Below are positions 1 to 8,762 of a DNA stretch of 64,000 nt, piece by piece (position 1 is the stretch's first letter; each line of letters starts with the position of its first letter). The position numbers and the translations under genes were made by a program. Origin of the DNA: Dyadobacter sp. CY356 (GTDB lineage Bacteria > Bacteroidota > Bacteroidia > Cytophagales > Spirosomataceae); the NCBI RefSeq assembly GCF_021440195.1, contig NZ_JAJTSZ010000008.1, positions 248,001-312,000 on the forward strand, read 5' to 3'. The notes beneath the pieces are model-generated. The model saw only the letters and a program-made list of their open reading frames with translations. It ran no database searches and was not told where the DNA came from.

Positions 1-209
1 TGGTAACTGATCAAGGTCTTGCTTTTGGTGAAACTACGCTTTTCATCAACCACGTAATTGCGTTGGTAGGTGTTTCAGCATTCGCTTTCGGAGGTTCATT
101 CCTTCTTTTGAAAATTACAGATCTTATTTTGCCGCTACGTGTATCTGAAACTGACGAAAAAGTTGGTTTGGATATCAGCCAGCATGATGAGTTCCTTGTA
201 GAAGCATAG
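1..209 (+). CDS. amt: Ammonium transporter (Amt family), C-terminal end only
   Basis: Open reading frame entering from the left edge (frame starts at base 3) and ending with TAG at 207-209; 68 residues are visible. It shows the last membrane helix followed by the short cytoplasmic tail with the R-V-S-x(3)-E-x(2)-G-L-D-x(3)-H-x-E pattern typical of Amt/MEP ammonium channels, which carry ammonium/ammonia across the inner membrane. A strong hairpin terminator follows directly. Two glutamine synthetases lie within the next 7.5 kb, which fits a nitrogen-assimilation role. The fragment is short, so the family call rests on the tail motif and the context. Confidence 0.82.
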   Translation, partial: VTDQGLAFGETTLFINHVIALVGVSAFAFGGSFLLLKITDLILPLRVSETDEKVGLDISQHDEFLVEA

Positions 210-222
210 GAATTTAAAACAT

Positions 223-262
223 AAAAAACCGACCGGCAGAATATTCTGCCGGTCGGTTTTTT
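223..262. terminator. Bidirectional intrinsic terminator after amt
   Basis: Perfect 20-bp-arm palindrome centred at 242/243 with a GC-rich core (ACCGACCGGCAGAAT on the left arm), A-run on the left and T-run on the right. It can end amt transcription on the plus strand and mtaB transcription on the minus strand. Confidence 0.9.
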
Positions 263-340
263 GTTACTAATGCTTTTTTTGAAATGTTCTTATTTTAGAA
301 CGGGTGCACCGAACTGAATTATCGTTAAACGCATTCCTAA

Positions 341-382
341 CAGCTAACAGCTAACAGCTAACAGCTAACAGCTAACAGCTAA
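341..382. repeat. Six-copy tandem heptamer CAGCTAA
   Basis: Six uninterrupted copies of CAGCTAA (TTAGCTG on the minus strand). The TAG stop codon of mtaB (379-381) is formed by the last copy, so copy-number change would alter only the 3' untranslated region. Probably a slippage-prone microsatellite. Confidence 0.95.
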
Positions 383-1707
383 TGCGCAGGTTCATAATTT
401 TCGGATTCCATAACCTCCATTAACCCTGATTCATTGAGATGAACGTACTGTATTTCCTTGGTTTCGTTGATCAGAAGCGGATCGTATTTTACAGCTACAC
501 GAATATAATTTTCAGTAAAGCCAAGCATTTGTCCGTTCTGTATTTCATCTTCAAACAATACAGTACCCGTTTTTCCAATCTGTGATTCGTAGAAATGTCT
601 CTTCTTCTTTTCAGAAAGTATATGAAGCATTTTAGATCGTTCTGCTCTTTCTGATTTTGGTACAATTGGTCTAATCGTTGTCGCCAGCGTATTTTCCCGT
701 TCCGAATAAGTAAAAACGTGGAGATAGGAAATGTCAAGCTCATTTAAAAACTGGTAGCTTTCCAAAAATAATTCATGCGTTTCACCCGGATGGCCCACAA
801 TCACGTCGACCCCGATGCAGCAATCCGGCATTAATGATTTAATTTTTGCTACTCTCTCAACATACAATTCTCTCCTGTACCTACGGCGCATGAGTGCCAA
901 AACGCTGTTTGAGCCAGATTGTAACGGAATATGGAAATGAGGAACAAAACGTTTCGACTGCGCTACAAATTCAATTACTTCATCGGTCAATAAATTTGGT
1001 TCGATAGAAGAAATCCTGAATCTTGATATACCTTCCACTTCGTCCAATGCTCTGATCAGATCCAGAAAAGTTTCTTTTTTAATACCATTCTGAATTCCAA
1101 AATCTCCGATATTAACACCCGTCAACACAATTTCCTTAACCTCTCTTGCAGCAATATCCTGAGCAGCTTTGACGATATTGGCTATTGTGTCCGAACGGCT
1201 TTTTCCACGCGCCAGTGGTATTGTGCAATAAGCGCAGGGATAGTCACATCCGTCCTGCACTTTCAGGAAAGTACGGGTACGGTCATTAAGTGAATAGGAA
1301 GTATGGTATTCAACCGCATCTTCAATAGGAGAAGCAAGGATTTTCGCAGTTTGATTGACCGGCTCCTTTTCAAAAGTATCCAGTAATTCAACCAGGCGGA
1401 ATTTTTCAGCTGCACCTAAAACGGCATCTACACCAGGAATTTCGGCAATTTCAGCAGGTTTTAATTGCGCATAACAACCTATGATGGCAACGTAACCGTC
1501 GGCATTTATTTTTTGTGCTTCACGAACAATTTTGCGGCATTTCTTATCCGCATTTTCAGTTACTGAGCAAGTATTGATGATAAAGATATCCGGCTTATCG
1601 TTGAATTCAACCTTGGAATAACCCTTGTCTTCAAACATCCTCGCGATCGAAGAACTTTCAGAGTAATTCAGTTTACAACCCAGCGTATAAAAAGCGACTT
1701 TTTTCAT
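379..1707 (-). CDS. mtaB: tRNA t6A37 methylthiotransferase MtaB (radical SAM)
   Basis: 442 residues, the usual length for this family. MtaB converts t6A37 to ms2t6A37 in ANN-decoding tRNAs in the cytoplasm. The N-terminal UPF0004 domain has its three cluster cysteines at residues 11 (TLGC), 47 (NTCSVT) and 78 (IGCYAQ). The radical SAM cluster motif C-D-Y-P-C-A-Y-C is near residues 152-159, and a TRAM-like tail follows. MiaB and RimO are the alternatives; the spacing and the TLGCKLN start favour MtaB. Start is ATG at 1705-1707, about 20 bases downstream of a TAATTTTG element on the minus strand. Single-gene unit between opposing genes. Confidence 0.9.
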   Translation of the reverse strand: MKKVAFYTLGCKLNYSESSSIARMFEDKGYSKVEFNDKPDIFIINTCSVTENADKKCRKIVREAQKINADGYVAIIGCYAQLKPAEIAEIPGVDAVLGAAEKFRLVELLDTFEKEPVNQTAKILASPIEDAVEYHTSYSLNDRTRTFLKVQDGCDYPCAYCTIPLARGKSRSDTIANIVKAAQDIAAREVKEIVLTGVNIGDFGIQNGIKKETFLDLIRALDEVEGISRFRISSIEPNLLTDEVIEFVAQSKRFVPHFHIPLQSGSNSVLALMRRRYRRELYVERVAKIKSLMPDCCIGVDVIVGHPGETHELFLESYQFLNELDISYLHVFTYSERENTLATTIRPIVPKSERAERSKMLHILSEKKKRHFYESQIGKTGTVLFEDEIQNGQMLGFTENYIRVAVKYDPLLINETKEIQYVHLNESGLMEVMESENYEPAH

Positions 1708-1726
1708 AGTAATGACAATAAGAGTG

Positions 1727-1734
1727 CAAAATTA
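1727..1734 (-). promoter_or_regulatory. Candidate -7 element of the mtaB promoter
   Basis: TAATTTTG on the minus strand matches the Bacteroidota -7 consensus TAnnTTTG and sits 20 bases upstream of the mtaB ATG. I found no TTTG at the expected -33 spacing. Confidence 0.4.
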
Positions 1735-1746
1735 CACTTTTTCCGC

Positions 1747-3585
1747 TTAACGCTTTAAATAATCACCAAAAGAAGCTTGTAAATAGGATTTTCCATAGTC
1801 AACTTCTGTGGATTTCAGATTACCGGATTTCTCAGTAATGTTGCCTCCAATGTTATCTCTGACAATAAACCCGTTAGGGCGTATCCAGCCGAAACCGTTC
1901 ATAAAAGCGAAATAGGCAAACGGAGTACGTTTTTTCATGAAAATATCATTACTCCAATGGAAGGATTTTGACGGCAGATTAAGTTGATTAACCAGAGTCG
2001 CGGCCAGATCGGTTTGCGAGCATAACGTATCAATAGTGATATTTTTTTCTTTCAACACACCGCCAAGCCATAACATGGGGATGTGAAATTCATTTGGTTT
2101 TGAGGCTGGTTTTTCTGGTAACGGATGCCCGTGATCCGCCAGGATGACGATCAGCGTATTTTTCCACCAGGGTTTTGTTTTGGCTTTTCTGATAAATTCT
2201 CCAATTGACGCATCTGAGTAATGATGCGCATTCAGAAACAAATGTTCCTGATCGTTCCCCTGAATAATCGTTTTTACAGGAACTTCAAAAGGCTCATGAC
2301 TGCTCAATGTAAATATTGTCGAAAAAAACGGCTGTTTTTTTTGATCAAGGTCCGTCAGGAATTTATTCAAAACCACATGATCATGTGCACCCCATTTGGA
2401 ATTCATGTCGGCCTCATTGAATGCATTTTTATCAACAATGGTGTTAAATCCCTGTTGTATAAAATATGTTTTCATGTTGGCAAATTCGGTTTCGCCTCCA
2501 TAATAAAATGAAGTGTTATAACCGTAATCTCTGAACTCCCTTGGTAGCGATGGAAGCGAAACAGTTTTGTTCGGTATTTTAATGATGGAAGTAGTCGGTT
2601 GCGCCGGGTATCCGCTTAATACTGCCACCATCCCTTTATCGCTCCGGTTCCCACTTGCGTACATGTTTGTGAATAGGATTCCTTCTTTTGTAAGTGCATC
2701 AAATTGCGGTGTAATTCCGGGTACGCCATTCAGCTTTTCCACGATTTTGGCTGTGAAACTTTCCCAGATGATGATAATTACATTTACTGGCGCGTGGGTC
2801 GTATCAATCAATTGCTCGTGTTCTTTTCCTGTTTGATATAGTGATTTTACACGCGCATTTGTTTTTTCGTCTGAGAAATAATGAAAAGGGTTCCGTCTGT
2901 CAAAACCTTCGTTAAGCAAAGAGCGACTATAATTCCAGGGAACATTTACCGCTGCGTAATTGGCAAAACTTCGGTTTGAAAAATAAACCGCACTTTCGTT
3001 CATAGGAGCCAGTTGAAAGCCTCCACGAATTGGAATAATCAGTATAGCAGCCAGAAATATGAAAAGCAAGGCTGTGAAAACCGGAGAGGATCCGGAAAAA
3101 TAGGGTATTGATCTTTCTTGAATAGTAAACAATATTTTGATCACCAGAACGAGAAGTGAGATCAAAAGAAGCAGTAAGGGGAAAACCGGGGCAGCACCCA
3201 TAGAAGCAAATGCTTCTTTTGGTGTTTTCAAGTATATGAGTGATGTCGCATCAATTCTGAAACCCCAGGCACGAAATAGTTCAAGATCAAAAATGGTTAG
3301 CAAAACCATTAAAAACGCAACGATGACGCTATACCATTTCAAAAAGTTTTCATACCATTTCCACTTAACACTGCTTGCCGCAATCAGCAAAGTGGGAATC
3401 ATAAGAATATATCCGGAAAAAGAAATATCCATTCTCAGACCGTGTAATGCACTTTGCACAAGCAGGTAACCGCCAAGATCCTGGGACTTTTTGAAATGAT
3501 ATATAAAAAAAATGATACGGAAGAGTTGAAAAAATAATATCCAGCTCAACCCGTACAAAGCCAGAAATCGAAATCTTTTTAGCAT
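1747..3585 (-). CDS. LTA synthase-like membrane sulfatase / phosphoglycerol transferase family protein
   Basis: About 612 residues: some five membrane helices in the first 200 residues, then an extracytoplasmic sulfatase/alkaline-phosphatase-fold domain. Visible motifs are the metal-binding I-W-E-S-F near residue 275, the N-R-S-D-K-G segment where the family has its catalytic hydroxyl residue, L-S-G-Y-P just after it, and A-D-H-G-H towards the C-terminus. Relatives move phosphoglycerol or phosphoethanolamine head groups onto envelope polymers or lipids; the substrate here is unknown. The frame also opens with TTG at 3612, but the ATG at 3583-3585 directly precedes the first helix and is preferred. 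Lies tail-to-head with mtaB and divergent from glnN. Confidence 0.8.
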   Translation of the reverse strand: MLKRFRFLALYGLSWILFFQLFRIIFFIYHFKKSQDLGGYLLVQSALHGLRMDISFSGYILMIPTLLIAASSVKWKWYENFLKWYSVIVAFLMVLLTIFDLELFRAWGFRIDATSLIYLKTPKEAFASMGAAPVFPLLLLLISLLVLVIKILFTIQERSIPYFSGSSPVFTALLFIFLAAILIIPIRGGFQLAPMNESAVYFSNRSFANYAAVNVPWNYSRSLLNEGFDRRNPFHYFSDEKTNARVKSLYQTGKEHEQLIDTTHAPVNVIIIIWESFTAKIVEKLNGVPGITPQFDALTKEGILFTNMYASGNRSDKGMVAVLSGYPAQPTTSIIKIPNKTVSLPSLPREFRDYGYNTSFYYGGETEFANMKTYFIQQGFNTIVDKNAFNEADMNSKWGAHDHVVLNKFLTDLDQKKQPFFSTIFTLSSHEPFEVPVKTIIQGNDQEHLFLNAHHYSDASIGEFIRKAKTKPWWKNTLIVILADHGHPLPEKPASKPNEFHIPMLWLGGVLKEKNITIDTLCSQTDLAATLVNQLNLPSKSFHWSNDIFMKKRTPFAYFAFMNGFGWIRPNGFIVRDNIGGNITEKSGNLKSTEVDYGKSYLQASFGDYLKR

Positions 3586-3678
3586 GTTAGGGGAATAAAC
3601 TGCAAAATTCAAAAAAATATCCCGAATTTGACACTTGTTGTAACTTATAAAGTGAAAAATCAGAAAAATTCATGCAGT

Positions 3679-3712
3679 TTTGGTACTTAGTATCCCGAAA
3701 TAAATAATTTTG
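3679..3712 (+). promoter_or_regulatory. Candidate glnN promoter (TTTG-N22-TAATTTTG)
   Basis: TTTG at 3679-3682 and TAATTTTG at 3705-3712 match both halves of the Bacteroidota sigma-ABfr promoter with 22-bp spacing. Expected start of transcription is a few bases after 3712, about 25 bases ahead of the glnN ATG. Confidence 0.6.
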
Positions 3713-3741
3713 GCAAGAAATACTATTAATTACCCATACTT

Positions 3742-5928
3742 ATGACCTTTCGTTCCAAAGCTTTTGAGATTGCACTGAGCCGTGTTGCACCTGTATTAAC
3801 ACCACCAACTGAAAAGGTGGCTGACCTGTATGGAAGTAATACTTTCAGTGATGATGTGATGAGAACTTTACTTTCTCAGGAAGCTTATATTAAAATTTCA
3901 AATGCGATCCGCTCGGGATCTACAATAGATAGGGAAGTTGCCGAAGAAGTTTCCGCGGCCATGAAGTCATGGGCGATTTCCAAAGGCGCAACGCATTACA
4001 CGCATTGGTTTCAGCCCTTGACCGGAAGTACGGCAGAAAAACATGATTCATTTTTCGATTTAACCATTGACGGAAAAGCCGTAGAAAAATTCAAAGGTAG
4101 TGCCCTCGTTCAGCAGGAACCTGACGCATCCTCGTTTCCAAGCGGAGGTTTACGGGCAACTTTTGAGGCCCGTGGTTATACAGGCTGGGATCCAAGTTCT
4201 CCTGCTTTTTTGATGGATAATGGGGCAGGAGGAAAAACCTTGTGTATTCCGTCTGTTTTTATTTCTTACACTGGTGAAGCGCTGGATTATAAGGCTCCGT
4301 TGCTGCGGTCGCTGGTGATGCTGGATAAGGCCGCAACTTCTGTTTGTCAGTTTTTTAATCGTGATGTTGACAAAGTCACGCCGACGCTTGGTATTGAACA
4401 GGAATATTTTCTCGTTGATAAAGCTTTATACTATGCCCGTCCGGATTTATTGATGACGGGGAGAACAGTATTTGGGCATAGCCCTGCGCGTGGTCAGCAG
4501 CTGGACGATCATTATTTCGGATCCATATCGCCGCGGGTTAACGCATTTATGGTTGATTTCGAATTTGAGGCTTTAAAACTTGGTATCCCGGTTCGGACAA
4601 GACATAATGAAGTAGCACCAGGCCAATTTGAATGCGCCCCGACTTTTGAAGAGGTAAATCTGGCCATCGATCATAATGCTTTGCTGATGGATCTGATGCA
4701 GAAAATTGGTGAAAAACATAATTTTCAGGTTCTTTTTCACGAAAAGCCTTTTGCAGGAATTAATGGAAGCGGAAAGCATAATAACTGGTCTTTGTCAACG
4801 GACACAGGAATTAACCTGCTTGCACCAACGACAAAACCGAAAGAAAATCTTCGCTTTCTGACCTTTTTGCTTAATGTGGTGAAGGCAGTGCATGATCACG
4901 CGGATCTGTTACGCGCTTCTATTTCTTCCGCAGGAAATGAACATCGTTTGGGAGCAAATGAGGCGCCGCCATCAATAGTTTCCGTATTTTTGGGAGGAGA
5001 ATTGACCAATATGCTGGAAGAGTTGGTCAATAAAGGAGAAATTACACTGGAAAAAGGTGAAAACTTTTATTACAAACTTGGGATAACCCGGATACCAAAC
5101 TTGCAGCGTGACAATACAGACAGAAACAGAACATCTCCTTTTTGTTTCACTGGAAATAAGTTTGAATACCGTGCGGTTGGCAGTGCATTAAACAGTGCCT
5201 CGCCAATGATTGTTTTAAACACGATTGTAGCAAATCAGCTGACCGAGTTTAAGCGGGAAATGGATGAAAGGCTGAATGCCGGAGAAGAGAAGAAAGTGGC
5301 CACCGTAGCAATTCTGAAAAGATACTTCAAAGAATCTAAAAAAATACTGTTTGAAGGAAACGGTTATTCTGAGGAATGGGTTGAAGAGGCTAAGAGCAGA
5401 GGATTAAGTAATATCAGCGCGACTTATGATGCGCTTTATGCTTATGTGACAGAAAGCACAATCAAGGCTTTTGAAAAAATGGGCGTATTGTCTTCAAGAG
5501 AATTGCATGCCCGTTATGAAATTGAACTTGAAAATTATGTTAAGAAATTACAGATTGAATCAAGGGTAATAAGTGACCTGGCACTGAATCACGTCGTATC
5601 AACGGTTGTTAAATATCAGTTCAAACTTGCTCAAACAGCAAGGGCCCTGACAGATCTGGAAATGCTGGAAGAGGCAGAGCCGATCAAGGAAATAATCAAG
5701 GATATTTCTTCGCATGTGGTCATTATTAAAAGGCTGGTGCATGAAATGACTGAAAGCCGGAAAACGGCTAACAACGTTGAAGATTTATTGGAACGGGCTC
5801 GTTTTTATGGCTCAACAGTAAAGGGATATTTTGATGAGATCAGATACCATGTTGATAAACTGGAATTATTGATCGACGATGAAGACTGGCCGCTGGCAAA
5901 ATACAGGGAAATGCTATTTTTAGAATAA
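3742..5928 (+). CDS. glnN: Glutamine synthetase type III
   Basis: 728 residues, matching the roughly 730 of GSIII enzymes known from Bacteroides and cyanobacteria. Catalyses ATP-dependent amidation of glutamate with ammonia in the cytoplasm. Motifs: E-Q-E-Y-F-L-V-D near residue 219, the R-T-R-H-N-E-V-A-P-G-Q-F-E segment near 290, and the G-I-N-G-S-G-K-H-N-N ATP/substrate loop near 340; the long helical C-terminal part is characteristic of type III. It has its own promoter and is followed after 42 bases by a small acidic protein gene on the same strand. A second, unrelated-type glutamine synthetase lies 670 bases downstream on the other strand. Confidence 0.95.
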   Translation: MTFRSKAFEIALSRVAPVLTPPTEKVADLYGSNTFSDDVMRTLLSQEAYIKISNAIRSGSTIDREVAEEVSAAMKSWAISKGATHYTHWFQPLTGSTAEKHDSFFDLTIDGKAVEKFKGSALVQQEPDASSFPSGGLRATFEARGYTGWDPSSPAFLMDNGAGGKTLCIPSVFISYTGEALDYKAPLLRSLVMLDKAATSVCQFFNRDVDKVTPTLGIEQEYFLVDKALYYARPDLLMTGRTVFGHSPARGQQLDDHYFGSISPRVNAFMVDFEFEALKLGIPVRTRHNEVAPGQFECAPTFEEVNLAIDHNALLMDLMQKIGEKHNFQVLFHEKPFAGINGSGKHNNWSLSTDTGINLLAPTTKPKENLRFLTFLLNVVKAVHDHADLLRASISSAGNEHRLGANEAPPSIVSVFLGGELTNMLEELVNKGEITLEKGENFYYKLGITRIPNLQRDNTDRNRTSPFCFTGNKFEYRAVGSALNSASPMIVLNTIVANQLTEFKREMDERLNAGEEKKVATVAILKRYFKESKKILFEGNGYSEEWVEEAKSRGLSNISATYDALYAYVTESTIKAFEKMGVLSSRELHARYEIELENYVKKLQIESRVISDLALNHVVSTVVKYQFKLAQTARALTDLEMLEEAEPIKEIIKDISSHVVIIKRLVHEMTESRKTANNVEDLLERARFYGSTVKGYFDEIRYHVDKLELLIDDEDWPLAKYREMLFLE

Positions 5929-5970
5929 TAATCGTTACCATTGCTTTAAAACAATAATCAAATCAAAACT

Positions 5971-6522
5971 ATGAATCCGGGATTCGATCCAGAAGAAATT
6001 GCACAGCTAAAACGGGAATGTAAAGCTGAACGATTGAACTTTGTATACGTTACAGACGAGTTCGAAGAAGATGAAGAAGAAAATAACGAACATGCCCACG
6101 TTCAGTTTGTAGGTTATTACAAAGATAAAGAGGTGGTCTATGATTTGTTGATCTATACGCTGAGATTACACCATTCAACTTTGGTTTATGATGCGGCTTT
6201 GGAAAGATTGAAACTTCAAATGCCGGACTATATTTCACCTGATGAAAGAGGGGAAAACGATGTGGTTGATTTTGATAAAGATGAGGAAGCGGAAATTCTG
6301 CTAACTGAATTTATTGAAGAAATTGAGGAAAATGAAGAAATCTCTGTTCGCGAACACGTTGAAGTTGACGATAAGTTTGACTACGGAATCGGTCTGGAAG
6401 TTGGATTGAACAAAACTGAAATCAATGAAAAAGTAATTAACGATTTCATCATCCGTTACAATTCAGGACGTTTGCAACTTGATCCAAATGTTTATTCTTT
6501 TTCAACTGAGGACGAAGAGTAA
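5971..6522 (+). CDS. Acidic hypothetical protein
   Basis: 183 residues, very rich in Glu and Asp with acidic runs near residues 31-36, 96-104 and 113-121 and at the C-terminus (S-T-E-D-E-E). No signal peptide or membrane helix is visible, so it is probably cytoplasmic. I recognise no domain. It starts with ATG 42 bases after glnN stops and ends just before a strong terminator, so it is probably co-transcribed with glnN; whether it is linked to nitrogen metabolism cannot be told from the sequence. Confidence 0.75.
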   Translation: MNPGFDPEEIAQLKRECKAERLNFVYVTDEFEEDEEENNEHAHVQFVGYYKDKEVVYDLLIYTLRLHHSTLVYDAALERLKLQMPDYISPDERGENDVVDFDKDEEAEILLTEFIEEIEENEEISVREHVEVDDKFDYGIGLEVGLNKTEINEKVINDFIIRYNSGRLQLDPNVYSFSTEDEE

Positions 6523-6540
6523 TATTTTTTCAAATACAAT

Positions 6541-6581
6541 AACAAGAAAAAGACCACCAAAGCGGTGGTCTTTTTCTTGTT
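6541..6581. terminator. Bidirectional terminator between glnN unit and type II GS gene
   Basis: 18-bp perfect stem (6541-6558 with 6564-6581), core AAGACCACC/GGTGGTCTT, 5-base loop, A-run and T-run on either side. Serves the convergent genes on both strands. Confidence 0.93.
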
Positions 6582-6600
6582 ATTACAAAATAACTATTTT

Positions 6601-7611
6601 CTAAACGGCTCCTTTAACAGTTTTGATAATACGAGCAGCTACTTTATATGGATCAGCAGCAGAGTTTGGACGACGGTCTTCAAGGTATCCGCTCCATCCT
6701 CTTTGAGGAACAAGAACAGGAATACGGATAGAAGCACCACGGTCAGAAACACCATAGCTGAAATCATGAATACTTGCAGTTTCGTGTTTTCCAGTCAAAC
6801 GAAGGTGGTTATCAGCACCGTAAACTTCGATATGTTCTTTAACAACAGGACGGAAGGCTTCGCAAATTTTGTCGAAAGTTTCTTTGCTGCCAGCAGTTCT
6901 CAATACATTGTTTGAGAAGTTGGCATGCATTCCGCTTCCGTTCCAGTCAAGAGCTCCCAATGGTTTCGGGTGCCAGTTGATAGAAACACCATATTTTTCA
7001 CCGATACGCTCCAAAAGATAACGTCCCAACCAGATTTCGTCTCCGGCTTGTTTCGCACCTTTCGCAAACATCTGGAATTCCCACTGACCAGCCGCAACCT
7101 CAGCATTGATACCTTCAATGTTAAGACCTGCTTCGATACAAGCGTCAAGATGTTCTTCAATAATTTCGCGTCCGTATGCATTTTGAGCACCTACTGAACA
7201 GTAGTATGGGCCTTGTGGTGCTGGATATCCGTTTGCAGGAAATCCTAATGGCTTATTAGTTTCGATATCCCAAAGGAAATATTCCTGTTCAAAACCGAAC
7301 CAGAAATCGTTATCATCGTCTTCAATCGTAGCTCTGCCATTTGTAACGTGAGGAGTTCCGTCAGCGTTAAGTACCTCGCACATAACAAGGTATCCGTCTT
7401 TACGTTGTGGATCCGGAATAATATAAACAGGTTTCAATAGACAGTCAGAAGAACCACCAGCTGCTTGCTCTGTAGATGAACCATCAAATGACCAATTGCT
7501 TAGATCTTCAAGTTTACCACTAAAGTCGCTTTCAATTTTGGTTTTGCTGCGTAAACTTTGGGTTGGCTTAGAGCCGTCCAGCCAAATGTATTCCAGCTTA
7601 GATTTTGACAT
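6601..7611 (-). CDS. glnII: Glutamine synthetase type II (eukaryote-like)
   Basis: 336 residues, the short size of GSII (plants, animals, rhizobial GlnII) and unlike the about 470 of type I. Motifs: S-N-W-S-F-D-G-S-S-T near residue 40, F-G-F-E-Q-E-Y-F-L-W-D near 105-115, D-W-N-G-S-G-M-H-A-N near 223, and the C-terminal Y-L-E-D-R-R-P-N-S-A-A-D-P-Y. It makes glutamine from glutamate, ammonia and ATP in the cytoplasm. Type II enzymes lack the adenylylation site of type I, so regulation is expected at the level of expression. ATG start at 7609-7611; about 390 bases of AT-rich DNA lie upstream. The gene name glnA would also be used. Confidence 0.93.
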   Translation of the reverse strand: MSKSKLEYIWLDGSKPTQSLRSKTKIESDFSGKLEDLSNWSFDGSSTEQAAGGSSDCLLKPVYIIPDPQRKDGYLVMCEVLNADGTPHVTNGRATIEDDDNDFWFGFEQEYFLWDIETNKPLGFPANGYPAPQGPYYCSVGAQNAYGREIIEEHLDACIEAGLNIEGINAEVAAGQWEFQMFAKGAKQAGDEIWLGRYLLERIGEKYGVSINWHPKPLGALDWNGSGMHANFSNNVLRTAGSKETFDKICEAFRPVVKEHIEVYGADNHLRLTGKHETASIHDFSYGVSDRGASIRIPVLVPQRGWSGYLEDRRPNSAADPYKVAARIIKTVKGAV

Positions 7612-8005
7612 AATAATACTAGATAAAGTGGTGACGAATTAATATTACGACACAATATTAATGCTAAAATGTATTTCTAAAAAATAAAATCTAATAAAAT
7701 TTAATCTAATACAGAATAAAATTGCGAACATGGTAGTATTATCAGTAAATAATGTACTTTTTCCATAAAATAAGCTAAGATTTAAAAATAAACCATTCAA
7801 AACGCAATTGTGTATTTATATAATATTTAGGGTTTATATTCATAAGTATTTTTAAAAATAATGAAAAAATACAAAAAACGGGTTTTGAAGACTCTCCTTT
7901 CAAATCTTGGTATAGTCACTTTTTGTCTATGAAGTGATTACATAATATTTAACTATTTTTGAGAAATGAATCGGAGCAAAAGGCATCCGGAAATTAAATT
8001 AAATT
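7612..8005. other. AT-rich divergent intergenic region (type II GS / rsmE)
   Basis: 394 bases without a convincing gene on either strand. It must hold the start signals of the type II glutamine synthetase (leftward) and rsmE (rightward). A TATTTTTG element at 7954-7961 fits a -7 box for rsmE 45 bases upstream of its ATG; the nearest upstream TTTG is 28 bases away, longer than usual. No clear -7 box was found for the leftward gene. Confidence 0.5.
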
Positions 8006-8713
8006 ATGCACTTATTTTTTCAACCTGATCCAAAGGTTTTTGAATTGGATGAAGAGGAGTCGCGGCACTGTACCAAGGTTCTGAGACTCACTACCGGAGA
8101 TATGATTTATGTTACTGATGGTAAGGGACTTCTGCGCAAATGCAGGCTTAATGTTGGCAAAAGGAATGTTTCTTATGAAACCGTAGAGTCAAGTTTTATA
8201 CCAAAAAGATTATATAACGTACATATTGCTGTCGCCCCGACGCGAAAAGCAGAGCGGAATGAATGGATGGTTGAAAAGATGACTGAAATGGGTGTGGACC
8301 GGATTGATTTTATTGTCACTGAACATACGCATCGTGAAACGGTAACCCGTGTTGTGAATCTTAGTCGTCTAAACCGGATTGCTGCGTCGGCTATGAAACA
8401 ATCCCAGCAATATTATATGCCGGAAATCAGATTGATTACAGAATTTCATTCGTTTATAAAAGCGTGTGATCAGGAAACCCGCCTGATCGCATATGTTCCG
8501 GATAACCATTTGACCGAACATGTTATAAAAAAGGTTAAAAAGCATTCTGATACAATATTATTGATAGGACCGGAGGGTGATTTCTCCCCGGAGGAAGTTA
8601 TATTAGCAACTAACAACGGTTTTGAAGCCGTTTCCTTAGGTGCGACCAGGTTACGCACTGAAACGGCGGCTGTTGCAGGTTGCCATGCTATTAATCTGGC
8701 AGAATTACTTTAA
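8006..8713 (+). CDS. rsmE: 16S rRNA (uracil1498-N3)-methyltransferase RsmE
   Basis: 235 residues, typical for RsmE. N-terminal PUA-like domain (E-E-S-R-H-C-T-K-V-L-R near residues 17-27) and C-terminal SPOUT knotted methyltransferase domain with the S-adenosylmethionine loop L-L-I-G-P-E-G-D-F-S near residue 191 and the knot signature L-G-A-T-R-L-R-T-E-T-A-A near 212-223. Methylates U1498 of 16S rRNA in the 30S subunit. ATG at 8006. The next gene begins 49 bases after the stop codon on the same strand. Confidence 0.93.
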   Translation: MHLFFQPDPKVFELDEEESRHCTKVLRLTTGDMIYVTDGKGLLRKCRLNVGKRNVSYETVESSFIPKRLYNVHIAVAPTRKAERNEWMVEKMTEMGVDRIDFIVTEHTHRETVTRVVNLSRLNRIAASAMKQSQQYYMPEIRLITEFHSFIKACDQETRLIAYVPDNHLTEHVIKKVKKHSDTILLIGPEGDFSPEEVILATNNGFEAVSLGATRLRTETAAVAGCHAINLAELL

Positions 8714-8762
8714 GAAGCATTCAACGATACCGGTTCTGGCACTTCTTTTTATAAAGGATATT

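Noticed and set aside
341..382. Possible CRISPR array
   Set aside because: Units are 7 bases in direct contact with no spacers, and there are no cas genes in the window.
6565..7197. Plus-strand frames opposite the type II glutamine synthetase
   Set aside because: Mirror frames of a strongly conserved gene; no independent support.
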